Below are positions 8,419 to 16,476 of a stretch of DNA of 35,770 bases, in pieces. Location: contig JAIRYF010000013.1 in NCBI GenBank assembly GCA_031267895.1, positions 1-35,770 on the forward strand. The letters are read 5' to 3'. Source of the stretch: Candidatus Methanoplasma glyptotermitis. GTDB taxonomy: Archaea; Thermoplasmatota; Thermoplasmata; Methanomassiliicoccales; Methanomethylophilaceae. Each line of letters opens with the position of its first letter. Positions within the stretch are counted from its first letter, which is position 1. The notes beneath the pieces were generated by a model. It was not told where the DNA came from. It ran no database searches and saw only the letters and a program-made list of their open reading frames with translations. The position numbers and the translations under genes are program-made.

Positions 8419-9087
8419 TCAACGAGGCATCATAATAGACACGCCAGGCTCGTTGTACTCAAATATTATCTTCTCTGCCCACCGCAGTTTTTTAACTTTA
8501 GTTTGCGGGTCCGATCCTTCTTTTTCCGAAGGTTTCTCGAAATCGAATCCCAGAAGCAGAATATCCTTCGCTCCGAAATGTCTTGCGATGCATACTGCCC
8601 GGTCACCGTCGGTGAAACCGCCGTAATTGAAGACTGCACTGTCCGGTTCCGACTGAGTGGTAAGCACCACAGGTCCGACGAACTCCCGTGCATACTTCCA
8701 TATCTGCCCGGCATTGTCGCCGTGAGCGTGAATGAATGCGATCGCCCCCCGTCTGCTGGCTTCTATCTGCGGCTCCATATCTCCGTCCAGATCGGTTACT
8801 ATTATGTCCGGGGCCAACCCGCATTCCGCAAGTCTGCCTGCGGCAGAACCCGCAGCTATCAGCGTACCTTCGGGCGGGACCGATCTCAAATCATTCTCCA
8901 GACTGCCGCTGCCGCCGAACACGGTCACTTTCCTCTGAACGGCGATCCTGTCTTCTGATACAATATTCGAATTTGCCATAAGGTGTCTGAGAAGGCACGC
9001 AGAGTAATCGTCAGACCGTTTTTCGTATCCGAAGTCGCCGAGTATTTCGTTGTATATCGGCTTCCAGTCCTCATACAGCATCCGCAT
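8419..9087 (-). CDS. mptE: 6-hydroxymethyl-7,8-dihydropterin pyrophosphokinase, MptE-like (DUF115)
   Basis: The archaeal MptE family transfers pyrophosphate from ATP to 6-hydroxymethyl-dihydropterin on the route to tetrahydromethanopterin, the C1 carrier of methanogens. The 222-aa protein shows the family pattern: an N-terminal DWKPIYNEI, a glycine-rich VFGGSGSL, AGSAAGRL, the acidic DIIVTDLDGD, a HAHGDN motif and GFTDGDRAV. There is no membrane segment. The gene overlaps the upstream DUF373 gene by 17 nt, so the two are probably co-transcribed and coupled. A second Met codon at 9081 is an alternative start. Family membership is clear; the exact substrate is transferred from characterised archaeal relatives. 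Confidence 0.88.
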   Translation of the reverse strand: MRMLYEDWKPIYNEILGDFGYEKRSDDYSACLLRHLMANSNIVSEDRIAVQRKVTVFGGSGSLENDLRSVPPEGTLIAAGSAAGRLAECGLAPDIIVTDLDGDMEPQIEASRRGAIAFIHAHGDNAGQIWKYAREFVGPVVLTTQSEPDSAVFNYGGFTDGDRAVCIARHFGAKDILLLGFDFEKPSEKEGSDPQTKVKKLRWAEKIIFEYNEPGVSIMMPR

Positions 9088-10210
9088 CAGTGTCCATGTT
9101 TTTCTCCGCGGCTTCCAGTACTCCCTTCATATGACGCCGCAGGAATGCCGATACCACGGCCAAGCCTACACCTGCCACCAGTTCCATGGTAAACATAACT
9201 GTGTTTCTCAGACCCATGTCAACATAAGTCAGAAGAATGTCGATTGATCCTGTGGTGACAAGCCCCAGGGCAACTATGTTTATGCTTCCTATGACAAAAC
9301 TGAACTTGATCTTCTTCTCGGAGATGTACATGTCCGCCATATCGCCGACCAGGTACGTCAGGAGCGCAAAGATCATCATCCACAGAGAATTCGATATGAA
9401 CCAAAGCAGACCGCGAAAGAAAGAAGCAACATAAACATCGCCCATGGAAAGGTAGCCGACAATCAGGCCGACCATTAAGAACAGCAAAGAGATGAGCGTA
9501 AAAGAAACAGTTATGCTGCCCCCCTTAATGCGGGCAGTCCATTTTGTCTTCCAGACAGATACCCACTCTGAAGTATTATATCCGTACAGCAGTATGAGGA
9601 TACCGGTGATCAGCACGACCGAGGCTGTCGTCATGTTCGAAATCGGAGATCCGTCGTTTACAAACGCGACCATGGGCGGAATTACATACAAAAGCGGAAT
9701 GAGCACAAGTATCCAGCCGAGCGGAGTCAGGAATCTCTTCCTCTTTGCGGGGTCTTCGAGGATCTTTGACACAATATACACGGTACCCTCCAGCCCCGGG
9801 GCCTGTTTTACATAGACCTTCTTGACGGAATCGATCGGTATGCGTGACGATACGATCGGGTAAACGTATTCGTCCTCAGCTCCGTCGCCGACCAGTATGA
9901 CTCTGTCCGGGGATGTCCGTTTCAACACTTCCTCGAGTTCGTCGACAATGGCCGCATCGGACCTGTAGCCTACCTTCTCATTTCCCCCTATGAGAGCAAT
10001 TTCGACATCCGTATCGCTCTCGGTCTGAATCTCTTTATAGATATTGATCGCTGCATACAGCGCATTGATGTCGGAGTCTTCGGGATCGGCCATCCCCAGT
10101 GCGGTTGCGGCGACTGAGCAGCCTTCCACGCCGACGACAGGTGTCTCAATCTTGCCTTTCACACCGAAGTCGTCATCTCTGTCCACCACGAGGACCAACG
10201 TCTTCTTCAT
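9071..10210 (-). CDS. DUF373 family archaeal membrane protein
   Basis: The 379-aa protein has a soluble N-terminal domain of about 165 residues beginning MKKTLVLVVDRDDDFG, with VVGVEGCSVAATALGMADPEDSDINA and VILVGDGAEDEYV typical of DUF373. Six to eight hydrophobic segments follow (for example GWILVLIPLLYVIPPMVAF). DUF373 has no established function. The N-terminal part resembles a nucleotide- or metal-handling alpha/beta domain, but I cannot assign chemistry. It is the first gene of a pair with mptE and is transcribed divergently from the MBL-fold gene. A TTATAC element about 25 nt upstream suggests a very short leader. Confidence 0.88.
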   Translation of the reverse strand: MKKTLVLVVDRDDDFGVKGKIETPVVGVEGCSVAATALGMADPEDSDINALYAAINIYKEIQTESDTDVEIALIGGNEKVGYRSDAAIVDELEEVLKRTSPDRVILVGDGAEDEYVYPIVSSRIPIDSVKKVYVKQAPGLEGTVYIVSKILEDPAKRKRFLTPLGWILVLIPLLYVIPPMVAFVNDGSPISNMTTASVVLITGILILLYGYNTSEWVSVWKTKWTARIKGGSITVSFTLISLLFLMVGLIVGYLSMGDVYVASFFRGLLWFISNSLWMMIFALLTYLVGDMADMYISEKKIKFSFVIGSINIVALGLVTTGSIDILLTYVDMGLRNTVMFTMELVAGVGLAVVSAFLRRHMKGVLEAAEKNMDTDADAV

Positions 10211-10318
10211 CGGAATAGGATTACATTCATGAGTATAAGGTTATGCTGTACATGTGCAAAAATATGATTTTCATGTCTGCGGAATGAGCGGGGGGAAATC
10301 TTTTCTATTTGCTGCTCC

Positions 10319-10972
10319 ATGGCAGGGGACATGCGTATCAAGTGGCACGGGCATTCATGTTTTGAGTTCATTGATTCGGAGAATTCTGTGATAATAGATC
10401 CGCATGACGGCAAATCGATAGGGATTAAGCCTCCGATCTCAAACGCGAACATCGTTCTCATATCACACGACCATTTCGATCATAATGCTCAGAGGATAAT
10501 CAGGAATGAACATGCCGTGCTATGCGGCGAAACCGGGAAACATGAGATCAAAGGCCTGGAGATAGAGGGATTTCCTTCATTCCACGATGACTGCAAAGGA
10601 TCAAAAAGAGGCTTGAACACAATCTATAAGCTAAAAATGGACGGTATAACTATATGTCACTGCGGAGACCTGGGCGACATTCCGTCGGATGATGTTCTTG
10701 AAGCCCTCAAAAACGTTGATATTATCTTTGTTCCGGCCGGGGAGGTGTTTACGATTTCAATCCCCAAATTGGAAAGGTTCTTGAGTAAGATAGACCCCAA
10801 AATAATCGTCCCTATGCATTACCGCGTGGGCGGACTTACGATCCCGCTCAGAACGCTCGACGATTTTCTGAAAAATGTATCCGATGATATGATAATATAT
10901 GTCGGAAACGAGGTGGAGCTGCTCTCCGAAGACATCTGCGAATTCATGGGTCTGTGGGTTTTCGACAGATGA
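10319..10972 (+). CDS. MBL-fold metal-dependent hydrolase (UlaG-like)
   Basis: The 217-aa protein begins (M)RIKWHGHSCFEF and contains the metal motif SHDHFDHN (about residue 55), a later CHCGDLGD providing His and Asp ligands, and MHYRVGG near residue 165. This is the UlaG/RNase Z-like subclass of the metallo-beta-lactamase fold, probably binding two metals in the cytoplasm. The substrate cannot be predicted. The start could be ATG 10319 or ATG 10331; an AGGGG lies between them and neither is decisive. Its TGA abuts the stop of the convergent aIF6 gene with no intervening base. Confidence 0.88.
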   Translation: MAGDMRIKWHGHSCFEFIDSENSVIIDPHDGKSIGIKPPISNANIVLISHDHFDHNAQRIIRNEHAVLCGETGKHEIKGLEIEGFPSFHDDCKGSKRGLNTIYKLKMDGITICHCGDLGDIPSDDVLEALKNVDIIFVPAGEVFTISIPKLERFLSKIDPKIIVPMHYRVGGLTIPLRTLDDFLKNVSDDMIIYVGNEVELLSEDICEFMGLWVFDR

Positions 10973-11632
10973 TCAGTATAAGACCAGACCGTCTTCTATT
11001 TTGCCCATTTCGATCGGTGTCGTCTCGTCACCGACGAGCGCACCCTTCGAATTGCATAATATTCCTGCACCGATGTGTTTGGAACCATGATTTACCGAGC
11101 ATTTTTTCGTCTCGACACCCAGAACATCCTGCAGGAGCCTGATATCTTCTTCAGTTGCGTCCGAACTGCACAGGCAGCCTTTGTTGGTCGCCGCACAGGC
11201 TGATCCTACAGTGTTGTATCCGGCAACAGCTGACCTGACTGTCTCCACTCCCAGTGCATCGGATATTCTTTTCTCTGCGTTTCTTCCGAGTTCCGGGTTT
11301 ATTATGGCACCCCGGTCATTCGCCAGAATATTGTTCCCCGCTGCGTTCACTCTGTCAGGAAGCACTGTGACATTGATCTTCTCTCTGATCCTTTTCAGTT
11401 CTGTCTCTTCTATCATTCCTGACACCACCGCACCGTTGGAATTCATCCTGACCAGCGAACCTATGACGAAAGAACCCGACACGGTGGTCAAAACCGTCTC
11501 TGCGCCCAGTATTGCCTCTATGTCCCTGATGAATTCCGGTGCAGAATTTGCCGCTACGAGCGAGAGACTCTCGTTTACCGATGCGTATATCCCGATATTC
11601 GGGGTGCCGCCGTTACGCGAGAGTCTCATCAT
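10973..11632 (-). CDS. Translation initiation factor aIF6
   Basis: aIF6 binds the large ribosomal subunit and keeps it from joining the small one. The roughly 219-aa protein shows the five-fold pseudo-repeat of the family, seen as recurring phrases: GGTPNIGIYASVNES, GSFVIGSLVRMNSNGAVVS, AAGNNILANDRGAIINPEL, YNTVGSACAATNKGCLCS and SKHIGAGILCNSKGALVGDET. The track's start at 11641 is a GTG overlapping the L31e stop. ATG 11632 is preferred because GAGTGA lies 5 nt upstream and MMRLSRNGGTPNIGIYA fits the family N terminus. It is the last gene of the S19e-PDCD5-L39e-L31e-aIF6 operon. Confidence 0.93.
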   Translation of the reverse strand: MMRLSRNGGTPNIGIYASVNESLSLVAANSAPEFIRDIEAILGAETVLTTVSGSFVIGSLVRMNSNGAVVSGMIEETELKRIREKINVTVLPDRVNAAGNNILANDRGAIINPELGRNAEKRISDALGVETVRSAVAGYNTVGSACAATNKGCLCSSDATEEDIRLLQDVLGVETKKCSVNHGSKHIGAGILCNSKGALVGDETTPIEMGKIEDGLVLY

Positions 11633-11637
11633 CCCGT

Positions 11638-11901
11638 TCACTCTGCGAGAGATACTTCGACAAGCCCGTCATCGAATTTGACAACTTTGACGGTCACTTT
11701 TGACGGGGGATTCCTTATCCCATTCTGCCAGATCTTCTCGTTGAGCGAAGCGTCTATCCAGACATTTCCCTCATCTGCTTTCATGTGTCTCATCACATGG
11801 GACCTGACTTCTTTCACGGCGCGTGCGGCCCTCTTTGTGCGGGGTGCCTGTTTTGTTTTTCTGAGCGGTATGGTTATGATCCTCTCTGTTTCGTCTGCCA
11901 T
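11638..11901 (-). CDS. rpl31e: 50S ribosomal protein L31e
   Basis: The 87-aa protein starts MADETERIITIPLRKTKQAPRTKRAARAVKEVRSHV and continues with VWIDASLNEKIWQNGIRNPPSKV, the conserved L31e core near the exit tunnel of the large subunit. The track ORF is 29 codons longer because it reads through rpl39e in another frame. ATG 11901 has GGAGTGA 6 nt upstream and lies 5 nt after the rpl39e stop. The neighbouring L39e and aIF6 genes are its usual archaeal companions. Confidence 0.95.
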   Translation of the reverse strand: MADETERIITIPLRKTKQAPRTKRAARAVKEVRSHVMRHMKADEGNVWIDASLNEKIWQNGIRNPPSKVTVKVVKFDDGLVEVSLAE

Positions 11902-11906
11902 GTTCC

Positions 11907-12062
11907 TCACTCCTTCAGTTTGCTTATGCGCCATGACCTTCTCTTGGGGTGGCGCAGGAATTGTCTGTTGGTTCTCATCATAACCCATGCGGGCACGCGA
12001 CGATTTTGGTTAACCTTTTTGTTCAGCCTGCATTTCATTGCCGGCGGTTTTGTACTGGACAT
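11907..12062 (-). CDS. rpl39e: 50S ribosomal protein L39e (missed by the ORF track)
   Basis: Translating the minus strand between the PDCD5 and L31e genes gives a 51-aa, very basic protein [20 protein letters not shown]... with the hallmark [14 protein letters not shown] and [15 protein letters not shown], which is L39e of the large subunit exit tunnel. It is too short for the 60-aa limit of the ORF list. ATG 12062 is preferred over the in-frame ATG 12068 because AGGAG sits 6 nt before the former and touches the latter. It begins 2 nt after the PDCD5 stop and ends 5 nt before L31e. Confidence 0.96.
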   Translation of the reverse strand: MSSTKPPAMKCRLNKKVNQNRRVPAWVMMRTNRQFLRHPKRRSWRISKLKE

Positions 12063-12064
12063 TG

Positions 12065-12394
12065 TCATCTCCTCTCTATTTTGATCTCCCTCGGCTGAGG
12101 TATTATCTTCTTCAGGATGTCTCTGAGCATGGCATCTGTAATGACCTCTTGCAGTCTTCCGCTCTGCGCGATCTGAATCAGCTGCATCTCCACCATGTTG
12201 GCCTGTTCCGGGCTTGCGAGCTTGATATTGGCGAGCCTGTCCCTTGCCTCAGGGGTGAGTATCTGTCTGAGTACGGACTGCTTCTGCATCTCGAATTGTC
12301 TGGCCTGTTCCTCCTTAACGGACTGGTTTGACTGCTGGCCCTGGAGTTCTTCCATTCTCTTTCTTCTGAGCATTTCCAATTCGGGGTCTTCCAC
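12065..12394 (-). CDS. PDCD5-family DNA-binding protein
   Basis: The roughly 109-aa helical protein ([18 protein letters not shown]..., [41 protein letters not shown]) matches the archaeal PDCD5/TFAR19 family. Members are small nucleic-acid-binding proteins conserved to eukaryotes, with an unclear role in archaea. Two GTG starts are possible. GTG 12394 is favoured by GAAGGTG 6 nt upstream and by the family start (M-x-D-x-E-L-E); the track uses GTG 12403, three codons earlier. It sits between rps19e and rpl39e, the usual archaeal order. Confidence 0.93.
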   Translation of the reverse strand: MEDPELEMLRRKRMEELQGQQSNQSVKEEQARQFEMQKQSVLRQILTPEARDRLANIKLASPEQANMVEMQLIQIAQSGRLQEVITDAMLRDILKKIIPQPREIKIERR

Positions 12395-12405
12395 GCTTAA
12401 CACCT

Positions 12406-12834
12406 TCAGTTCTTTCTCTCGTCAAAGACCTCTTTTGCAGTGTTGTCAAGCAAAGACTGGCCTGCCGGGCTTATAATACGGCCCTCTTTGCTCGTGGGCA
12501 GGAGATATCCCGCGTCCTCAAGCTGTATCATACACTTTCTTGCGATGCTGCGGCTCCCTTTGACCGCCCTGTTCGGCATTGAACCTTTATCTGCAAATCC
12601 GCCATACTCTGCTGCAAGTTTGGACGATCCGAGAGGTCCTTTGATGTAGAGCTTCCTGAGTATGGACGCGGCTCTTGTGTACCACCAGTCCTCCTGCATC
12701 GGTGCTCTCTCTGTGTGCCTGCCTGTCTTCGCAAACTCAGCCCACTCCGGAGGAACGATCTTATCGTTACCCTTCAGTTTGCCGGCTGTCCTGAGTATGA
12801 GGTCTTCGGCAGGAACATCATAGACTGTTACCAT
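12406..12834 (-). CDS. rps19e: 30S ribosomal protein S19e
   Basis: The 142-aa protein MVTVYDVPAEDLILRTAGKLKGN, then PPEWAEFAKTGRHTERAPMQEDWWYTRAASILRKLYIKGPLG, is S19e, a small-subunit head protein with a winged-helix-like fold. The track ORF begins 60 codons upstream in non-coding sequence. ATG 12834 has GAGGAATAAAC as ribosome site. It heads the operon rps19e-pdcd5-rpl39e-rpl31e-aIF6, whose promoter lies about 66 nt upstream. Confidence 0.95.
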   Translation of the reverse strand: MVTVYDVPAEDLILRTAGKLKGNDKIVPPEWAEFAKTGRHTERAPMQEDWWYTRAASILRKLYIKGPLGSSKLAAEYGGFADKGSMPNRAVKGSRSIARKCMIQLEDAGYLLPTSKEGRIISPAGQSLLDNTAKEVFDERKN

Positions 12835-12899
12835 GTTTATTCCTCGTTTTTTGCCAGAAAAGAATTCCGGGCAATTACAAGCGTTGGTATAAGGGATTT

Positions 12900-12909
12900 C
12901 ATATAAAAG
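12900..12909 (-). promoter_or_regulatory. TATA box of the S19e operon
   Basis: The plus-strand 10-mer CATATAAAAG (CTTTTATATG in the direction of transcription) is identical to the element before the coiled-coil gene at 27675. It predicts a leader of about 40 nt. A second, weaker CTTATACC lies at 12886-12893. Confidence 0.55.
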
Positions 12910-12941
12910 CATAGCTGGTGCAGTACGAAATAAATCCACTT

Positions 12942-12989
12942 TCGCACGTTCGGCCGGACCCCCGTGCGACCTGCGGAAGAAATTTCCGC
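12942..12989 (-). other. Two adjacent stem-loops upstream of the S19e promoter
   Basis: Arms GCGGAA/TTCCGC (12973-12989) and TCGCACG/CGTGCGA (12942-12969) lie between the LRR fragment's stop and the S19e promoter. They may end transcription of the LRR fragment, since ATTTATTTCG follows on the minus strand. Confidence 0.35.
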
Positions 12990-13010
12990 CACGGCATGAA
13001 TGAACAAACA

Positions 13011-13373
13011 TCATTTCATGATATCCGTGATCGCGAATATCTCATTAAAGTATATGAAGTGATCGAAATCAGATGTCAGTGAGGTGCAGTCGTAGAATGC
13101 ATTGTTGCCTATGGATGTCACACCCTGTTCGATCACAACACTCTGTATGTTCGCTGCCTCGTCGTGCCACGGTCTGTCGCCAACAGTTGCGTAATCTGTC
13201 ATAGCACCGGTGCCGGATATTCTAAGGGCGTTACCTGTAAGGTTCCATGTCAGATTTCCGGTTTTTCCGCCTGCGGCATCCGATTCATCGGATCCGTAGT
13301 ATGTTATAAAGAATGCCGCTGCCAAGAACAAAGGTCGCAGAACACAGCAGTTCTCACAAAAAAACATATACAT
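13011..13373 (-). pseudogene. Truncated BspA-like leucine-rich-repeat surface protein
   Basis: The 120-aa ORF has a hydrophobic N terminus (VLRPLFLAAAFFITYYG) that could be a signal peptide. Then comes the hallmark start of BspA-type proteins, GNLTWNLTGNALRISGTGAMTDY, and one LRR_5 unit (VVIEQGVTSIGNNAFYDCTSLTS). Full-length relatives carry many such repeats. Here the pattern stops abruptly after SLTS and continues with unrelated residues to a TGA. No ribosome site precedes the ATG, and the divergent gene's TATA element lies inside its first codons. It is most likely a decayed remnant, although a short secreted protein is possible. Confidence 0.6.
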
Positions 13374-13401
13374 AGGTTGCTATAGCGCGGCCGGGTATCA
13401 T

Positions 13402-13941
13402 ATGGTATACGATGAACCGCCTAACTTCTGCACAAGCTGCGGTGCTCCGCTGCGCGACTCGGACGAATTCTGCAAATCATGCGGCACAAGCCGTATCGGG
13501 GGAACAGAAACGGGACCCCGCGAGCAGTACGGGCGGGCTCGGACAGGCACTAAAAACACATTGACTATTCTGGGCATATTATGTGCCGTCTGGGCGATTA
13601 TTTCGCTGTTCGAAGGCATTTCTGCCATATCCAGCGTGGATGCTCTGTTGGATAGCATGAAAGGATACACCGAATATTGGGACATTATATCGGAAACTAT
13701 AGGGGAAAACACTCTGAGAGCAATGTTCTCTGCTATCGGTGCCCTGTTTGTCATCAGCGGTATTCTCAGCGCAGTAACGGCACTGCTTTGCTTCCTGAAA
13801 AGATTCTACACAATAGCACTGGTGACCTGTCTGATCGCCTCCGTATGTGTACTGGTCGGTCTGGTCGGAATAATTGGCCTTATCGTTGCCTTTTTCATAC
13901 ACAAAAACAAGGACTCTTTTGCCCGGAACACACACTTGTAA
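13402..13941 (+). CDS. Zinc-ribbon membrane protein of unknown function
   Basis: The 179-aa protein starts with a zinc ribbon, NFCTSCGAPLRDSDEFCKSCGTS (two CxxC pairs, residues 9-29), followed by a basic linker. Three hydrophobic segments follow (LTILGILCAVWAIISLFEGI, AMFSAIGALFVISGILSAVTALLCF, IALVTCLIASVCVLVGLVGIIGLIVAFFI). Such zinc-ribbon plus membrane proteins are frequent in archaea and have no assigned role. A TATA element (CATATACA, about 13365-13373) some 30 nt before the ATG suggests leaderless transcription. T6 in tcttttttccc after the stop is a likely terminator. Confidence 0.78.
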   Translation: MVYDEPPNFCTSCGAPLRDSDEFCKSCGTSRIGGTETGPREQYGRARTGTKNTLTILGILCAVWAIISLFEGISAISSVDALLDSMKGYTEYWDIISETIGENTLRAMFSAIGALFVISGILSAVTALLCFLKRFYTIALVTCLIASVCVLVGLVGIIGLIVAFFIHKNKDSFARNTHL

Positions 13942-13984
13942 AACAATACGGGCATCTTTTTTCCCGATTTCAAATTTATTCGGC

Positions 13985-14016
13985 AAAACAAAAATGCCGG
14001 CAGGTATCCTGCCGGC
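13985..14016 (-). terminator. Stem-loop terminator of the rubrerythrin gene
   Basis: GCCGGCAGG and CCTGCCGGC form a perfect 9-bp stem with a 3-nt loop (13996-14016). Read on the minus strand it is followed by ATTTTTGTTTTG. It lies 27 nt after the rubrerythrin stop. Confidence 0.7.
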
Positions 14017-14042
14017 GAGGACTGTGCCTCTTTACGTAAAGG

Positions 14043-14582
14043 TTACCAGTTCCGAGCCTGTATCTCGAAATACGCCTGAGGGTGTTTGCAGGTGGGGCAC
14101 ACCGCCGGTGCTTCCTCCCCTACGTGCAGATACCCGCAGTTCTGACATTTCCATACCGCAACGGCATCCTTCTTGAACACCTTGCATTTCTTCACACTGT
14201 CATATAACTCAAGATACCTTTTTTCGTGCACTGCCTCTACTCCGCCCACCAGTTTGAATTGGTTTGCGATCTCGCTGAAGCCTTCTTTCCTGGCAGTCTC
14301 TTCGAATTCTTTGTACATCTGTGTGTGCTCGTAGTTCTCCCCTGCCGCTGCATCCTTCAGATTTTCCAATGTCTCCGGGACACATCCGCCGTGAAGAGCT
14401 TTGAACCAAAGTTTCGCGTGTTCTTTTTCGTTCTCAGCCGTCTCCAGGAATATGTCTGCTATCTGGTTATACCCCTCTTTCCTTGCCTGTGAAGCATAGA
14501 ATGTGTACTTGTTCCTGGCCTGACTCTCGCCCGAGAATGCAGTAAGAAGGTTTGCCTCCGTTTTGGATCCTTTCAGTTCCAC
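14043..14582 (-). CDS. Rubrerythrin
   Basis: Rubrerythrins are non-heme diiron peroxidases that protect anaerobes from H2O2. The 179-aa protein has an N-terminal ferritin-like four-helix domain with paired Glu/His ligands (SGESQARNKYTFYA, ETAENEKEHAK, EFEETARKEGF, VEAVHEKRY). It ends in a rubredoxin-like domain, WKCQNCGYLHVGEEAPAVCPTCKHP, with two CxxC pairs. The track starts at ATG 14648. GTG 14582 is chosen because it gives the family N terminus (V)ELKGSKTEANLL and has GAGGTG 6 nt upstream, with a TATA-like CATTATTTTAC at 14614-14624. Confidence 0.93.
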   Translation of the reverse strand: MELKGSKTEANLLTAFSGESQARNKYTFYASQARKEGYNQIADIFLETAENEKEHAKLWFKALHGGCVPETLENLKDAAAGENYEHTQMYKEFEETARKEGFSEIANQFKLVGGVEAVHEKRYLELYDSVKKCKVFKKDAVAVWKCQNCGYLHVGEEAPAVCPTCKHPQAYFEIQARNW

Positions 14583-14651
14583 TTTTTTCACCTCGTGCCG
14601 ATATTGATTCTCTGTAAAATAATGTTTCTGTATTGATTTTTCATACATCCA

Positions 14652-15272
14652 TCATTTGCGGAACAGCGATCTTTTTTTCAGGTTCCCGTCTGAGTCAAAT
14701 TTCTTCATAATCAGGAGATCGTAATTTTTCTTCGCAGATGTGTTTCCCGGGTCCAGTTTCAGAAGAGTCTCCAGTTCGGACCTTGCCTTCACATAATCTT
14801 TGAGGTCTTTCAGCAGCAAAACAGCATAGTTCTGATGATATTCCCGTTTCCCGGGATTCAGTGCTATAGCTTTCTCGTAATACTCGGCAGACCTTTTGAA
14901 ATCTGTCATCTGGATTCTCAGAAATATGGCGTAGGCATTGAAAAGATCCGCATCGGGAGATATGGCTAACAGCTTTTCATAGATTTCGCATGTTCTCTTG
15001 TTGTTCTTTTTGTGTTTGGAGAGGACCGTGACTGCGGCTTTCATTGCCTCTGCGTTGCCGGGTTCGAGATCAAGCACTATATCCATCTGCATAAGGCCTG
15101 CCTCCGTGTTCTTTGCGTCATAGACGAGCGTCCTGGCCAGCTGCATTCTTGCTTTGACATTATGCGGATCCGTTTCCAAATAAGATTCGAGCGTCGCAAC
15201 AGCACCCTCCGGATTTCTGCTCTCCGCCTGTCTTTTCGCCTTTGACAGAGCCTCGTACTCCAGATCCTTCAT
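14652..15272 (-). CDS. TPR-repeat protein
   Basis: The 206-aa soluble protein (MKDLEYEALSKAKRQAESRN) consists of about five tetratricopeptide units, for example AVATLESYLETDPHNVKARMQLARTL, SAEYYEKAIALNPGKREYHQNYAVLLL and ARSELETLLKLDPGNTSAKKNYD. These form a helical scaffold for protein binding; no catalytic motif is visible. The longer track ORF (to 15620) runs into the upstream membrane-protein gene antisense to its frame. ATG 15272 starts just before the first repeat and has a TTATTAA element 24-30 nt upstream. The partner is unknown. Confidence 0.82.
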   Translation of the reverse strand: MKDLEYEALSKAKRQAESRNPEGAVATLESYLETDPHNVKARMQLARTLVYDAKNTEAGLMQMDIVLDLEPGNAEAMKAAVTVLSKHKKNNKRTCEIYEKLLAISPDADLFNAYAIFLRIQMTDFKRSAEYYEKAIALNPGKREYHQNYAVLLLKDLKDYVKARSELETLLKLDPGNTSAKKNYDLLIMKKFDSDGNLKKRSLFRK

Positions 15273-15316
15273 GCATCCGACGATGAACGGCGCGTTAATA
15301 ACCTTTGTTAACTGAT

Positions 15317-16444
15317 TTACCGGTCCTTCGCAAAGAGATAGCTTTTTATGATACCGTTCTTGAATCCTCTGTAATAAACGTTCACATAGACAAAAGACGT
15401 TATCAGAGATGTTATTCCCATGAATGTTACATACCCCAAATATGTTGCGGCTATCCTCGAGAAATCCATCCCCAGGTAGACAGACAGAGTCAGGAGCATC
15501 ATGAAAAAAGTTATTGCGAAAAATCCCTGATACAGTCTGCCCCTCATGCCTTTCCAGAGGTAGAAATCTCTGGGGGCATCGGATGTCACTTTTGCACCTA
15601 TGGATTTGACAATACTCCAAGGTATGACCAGAGGAGAGATGAAAAGCGACAGCATTATTCCCAGCAGCAGCATGTCCTCAAAAGGCATTATCTGAAGAAA
15701 AAGAGGATTGATGAAAATGTAGGAACATATCACTATGCCGAGCATAAACAGACTCAATGCCGTGTTCCTGAAGAGTTCGATGTTGAATTTCCCGTCATCC
15801 GCATCCGGTTCGAATTCAACGGATACGATGTCGATTATATCAGGTATCTGAAACAGCCATTCCGGGATGTGATTTTTTCTTCTGTCCGGGGGATATTCCA
15901 ACGCCTTCAGCACCCTGTGGAAATAGCTCCTGAAGTACCCGACTATCACGGATACAACACCGTATGCGACGAAGAAAATCATCAGTGTCAGAGAGTACGC
16001 GCTCACCACAAGAGATACCAAACCTGTATTTCTGCCAAAGATGTCGAAATACTTCACGATGAATTCATTGAAACCGATATCTGACCCTATCATATACAGC
16101 AGACATCCTACCAAAGCAGGGACCACGGCAAGGATCAGGATGACATACCTTAAGGCTATCACCCCCCTGTCCGAAAGAATGAAACAGGCCACACCCAGCA
16201 GTATAAATCCGATAACGAATCCGAGACACAGTCCGAACAGTATGCCCGCAAGCGTAAAGTTTTTGAGATAAATTATCAGGAGGATGCTGAACAGAGAACA
16301 TATTGCCACAAAAACAGGAAGTATCTTTGTGATCATCCGGTCCAATTTGTCATGTTTTGTATCTTCGTCCAGACTGATGACCGTCTTGAGATAGGCCATC
16401 GGGTTTGGGACAATCTGCCTTATCTTCTCGGACGTCCCGCTCAT
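15317..16444 (-). CDS. Polytopic membrane protein of unknown function
   Basis: The 375-aa protein has a cytosolic N terminus of about 40 residues (PNPMAYLKTVISLDEDTKHDKLDRM) and about nine to ten hydrophobic helices. A central hydrophilic stretch of about 45 residues (RRKNHIPEWLFQIPDIIDIVSVEFEPDADDGKFN) divides it into two halves, each built like the cytosolic-plus-membrane pattern of type II secretion TadC-like proteins. No catalytic or transporter signature is recognisable. TTG 16453 is the track start. ATG 16444 is preferred because a TTATAATA element about 25-30 nt upstream predicts leaderless transcription at that codon. It is divergent from hmgA. A pilus-assembly role is only a guess. 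Confidence 0.72.
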   Translation of the reverse strand: MSGTSEKIRQIVPNPMAYLKTVISLDEDTKHDKLDRMITKILPVFVAICSLFSILLIIYLKNFTLAGILFGLCLGFVIGFILLGVACFILSDRGVIALRYVILILAVVPALVGCLLYMIGSDIGFNEFIVKYFDIFGRNTGLVSLVVSAYSLTLMIFFVAYGVVSVIVGYFRSYFHRVLKALEYPPDRRKNHIPEWLFQIPDIIDIVSVEFEPDADDGKFNIELFRNTALSLFMLGIVICSYIFINPLFLQIMPFEDMLLLGIMLSLFISPLVIPWSIVKSIGAKVTSDAPRDFYLWKGMRGRLYQGFFAITFFMMLLTLSVYLGMDFSRIAATYLGYVTFMGITSLITSFVYVNVYYRGFKNGIIKSYLFAKDR

Positions 16445-16476
16445 GTCTGTCAATAGCCAATCTTCGTATTATAATG

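Noticed and set aside
13996-14016. CRISPR-like repeat or palindromic repeat family
   Set aside because: The GCCGGCAGG/CCTGCCGGC palindrome occurs once and is followed by T-rich sequence, so it is a terminator; no spaced direct repeats exist in the window.
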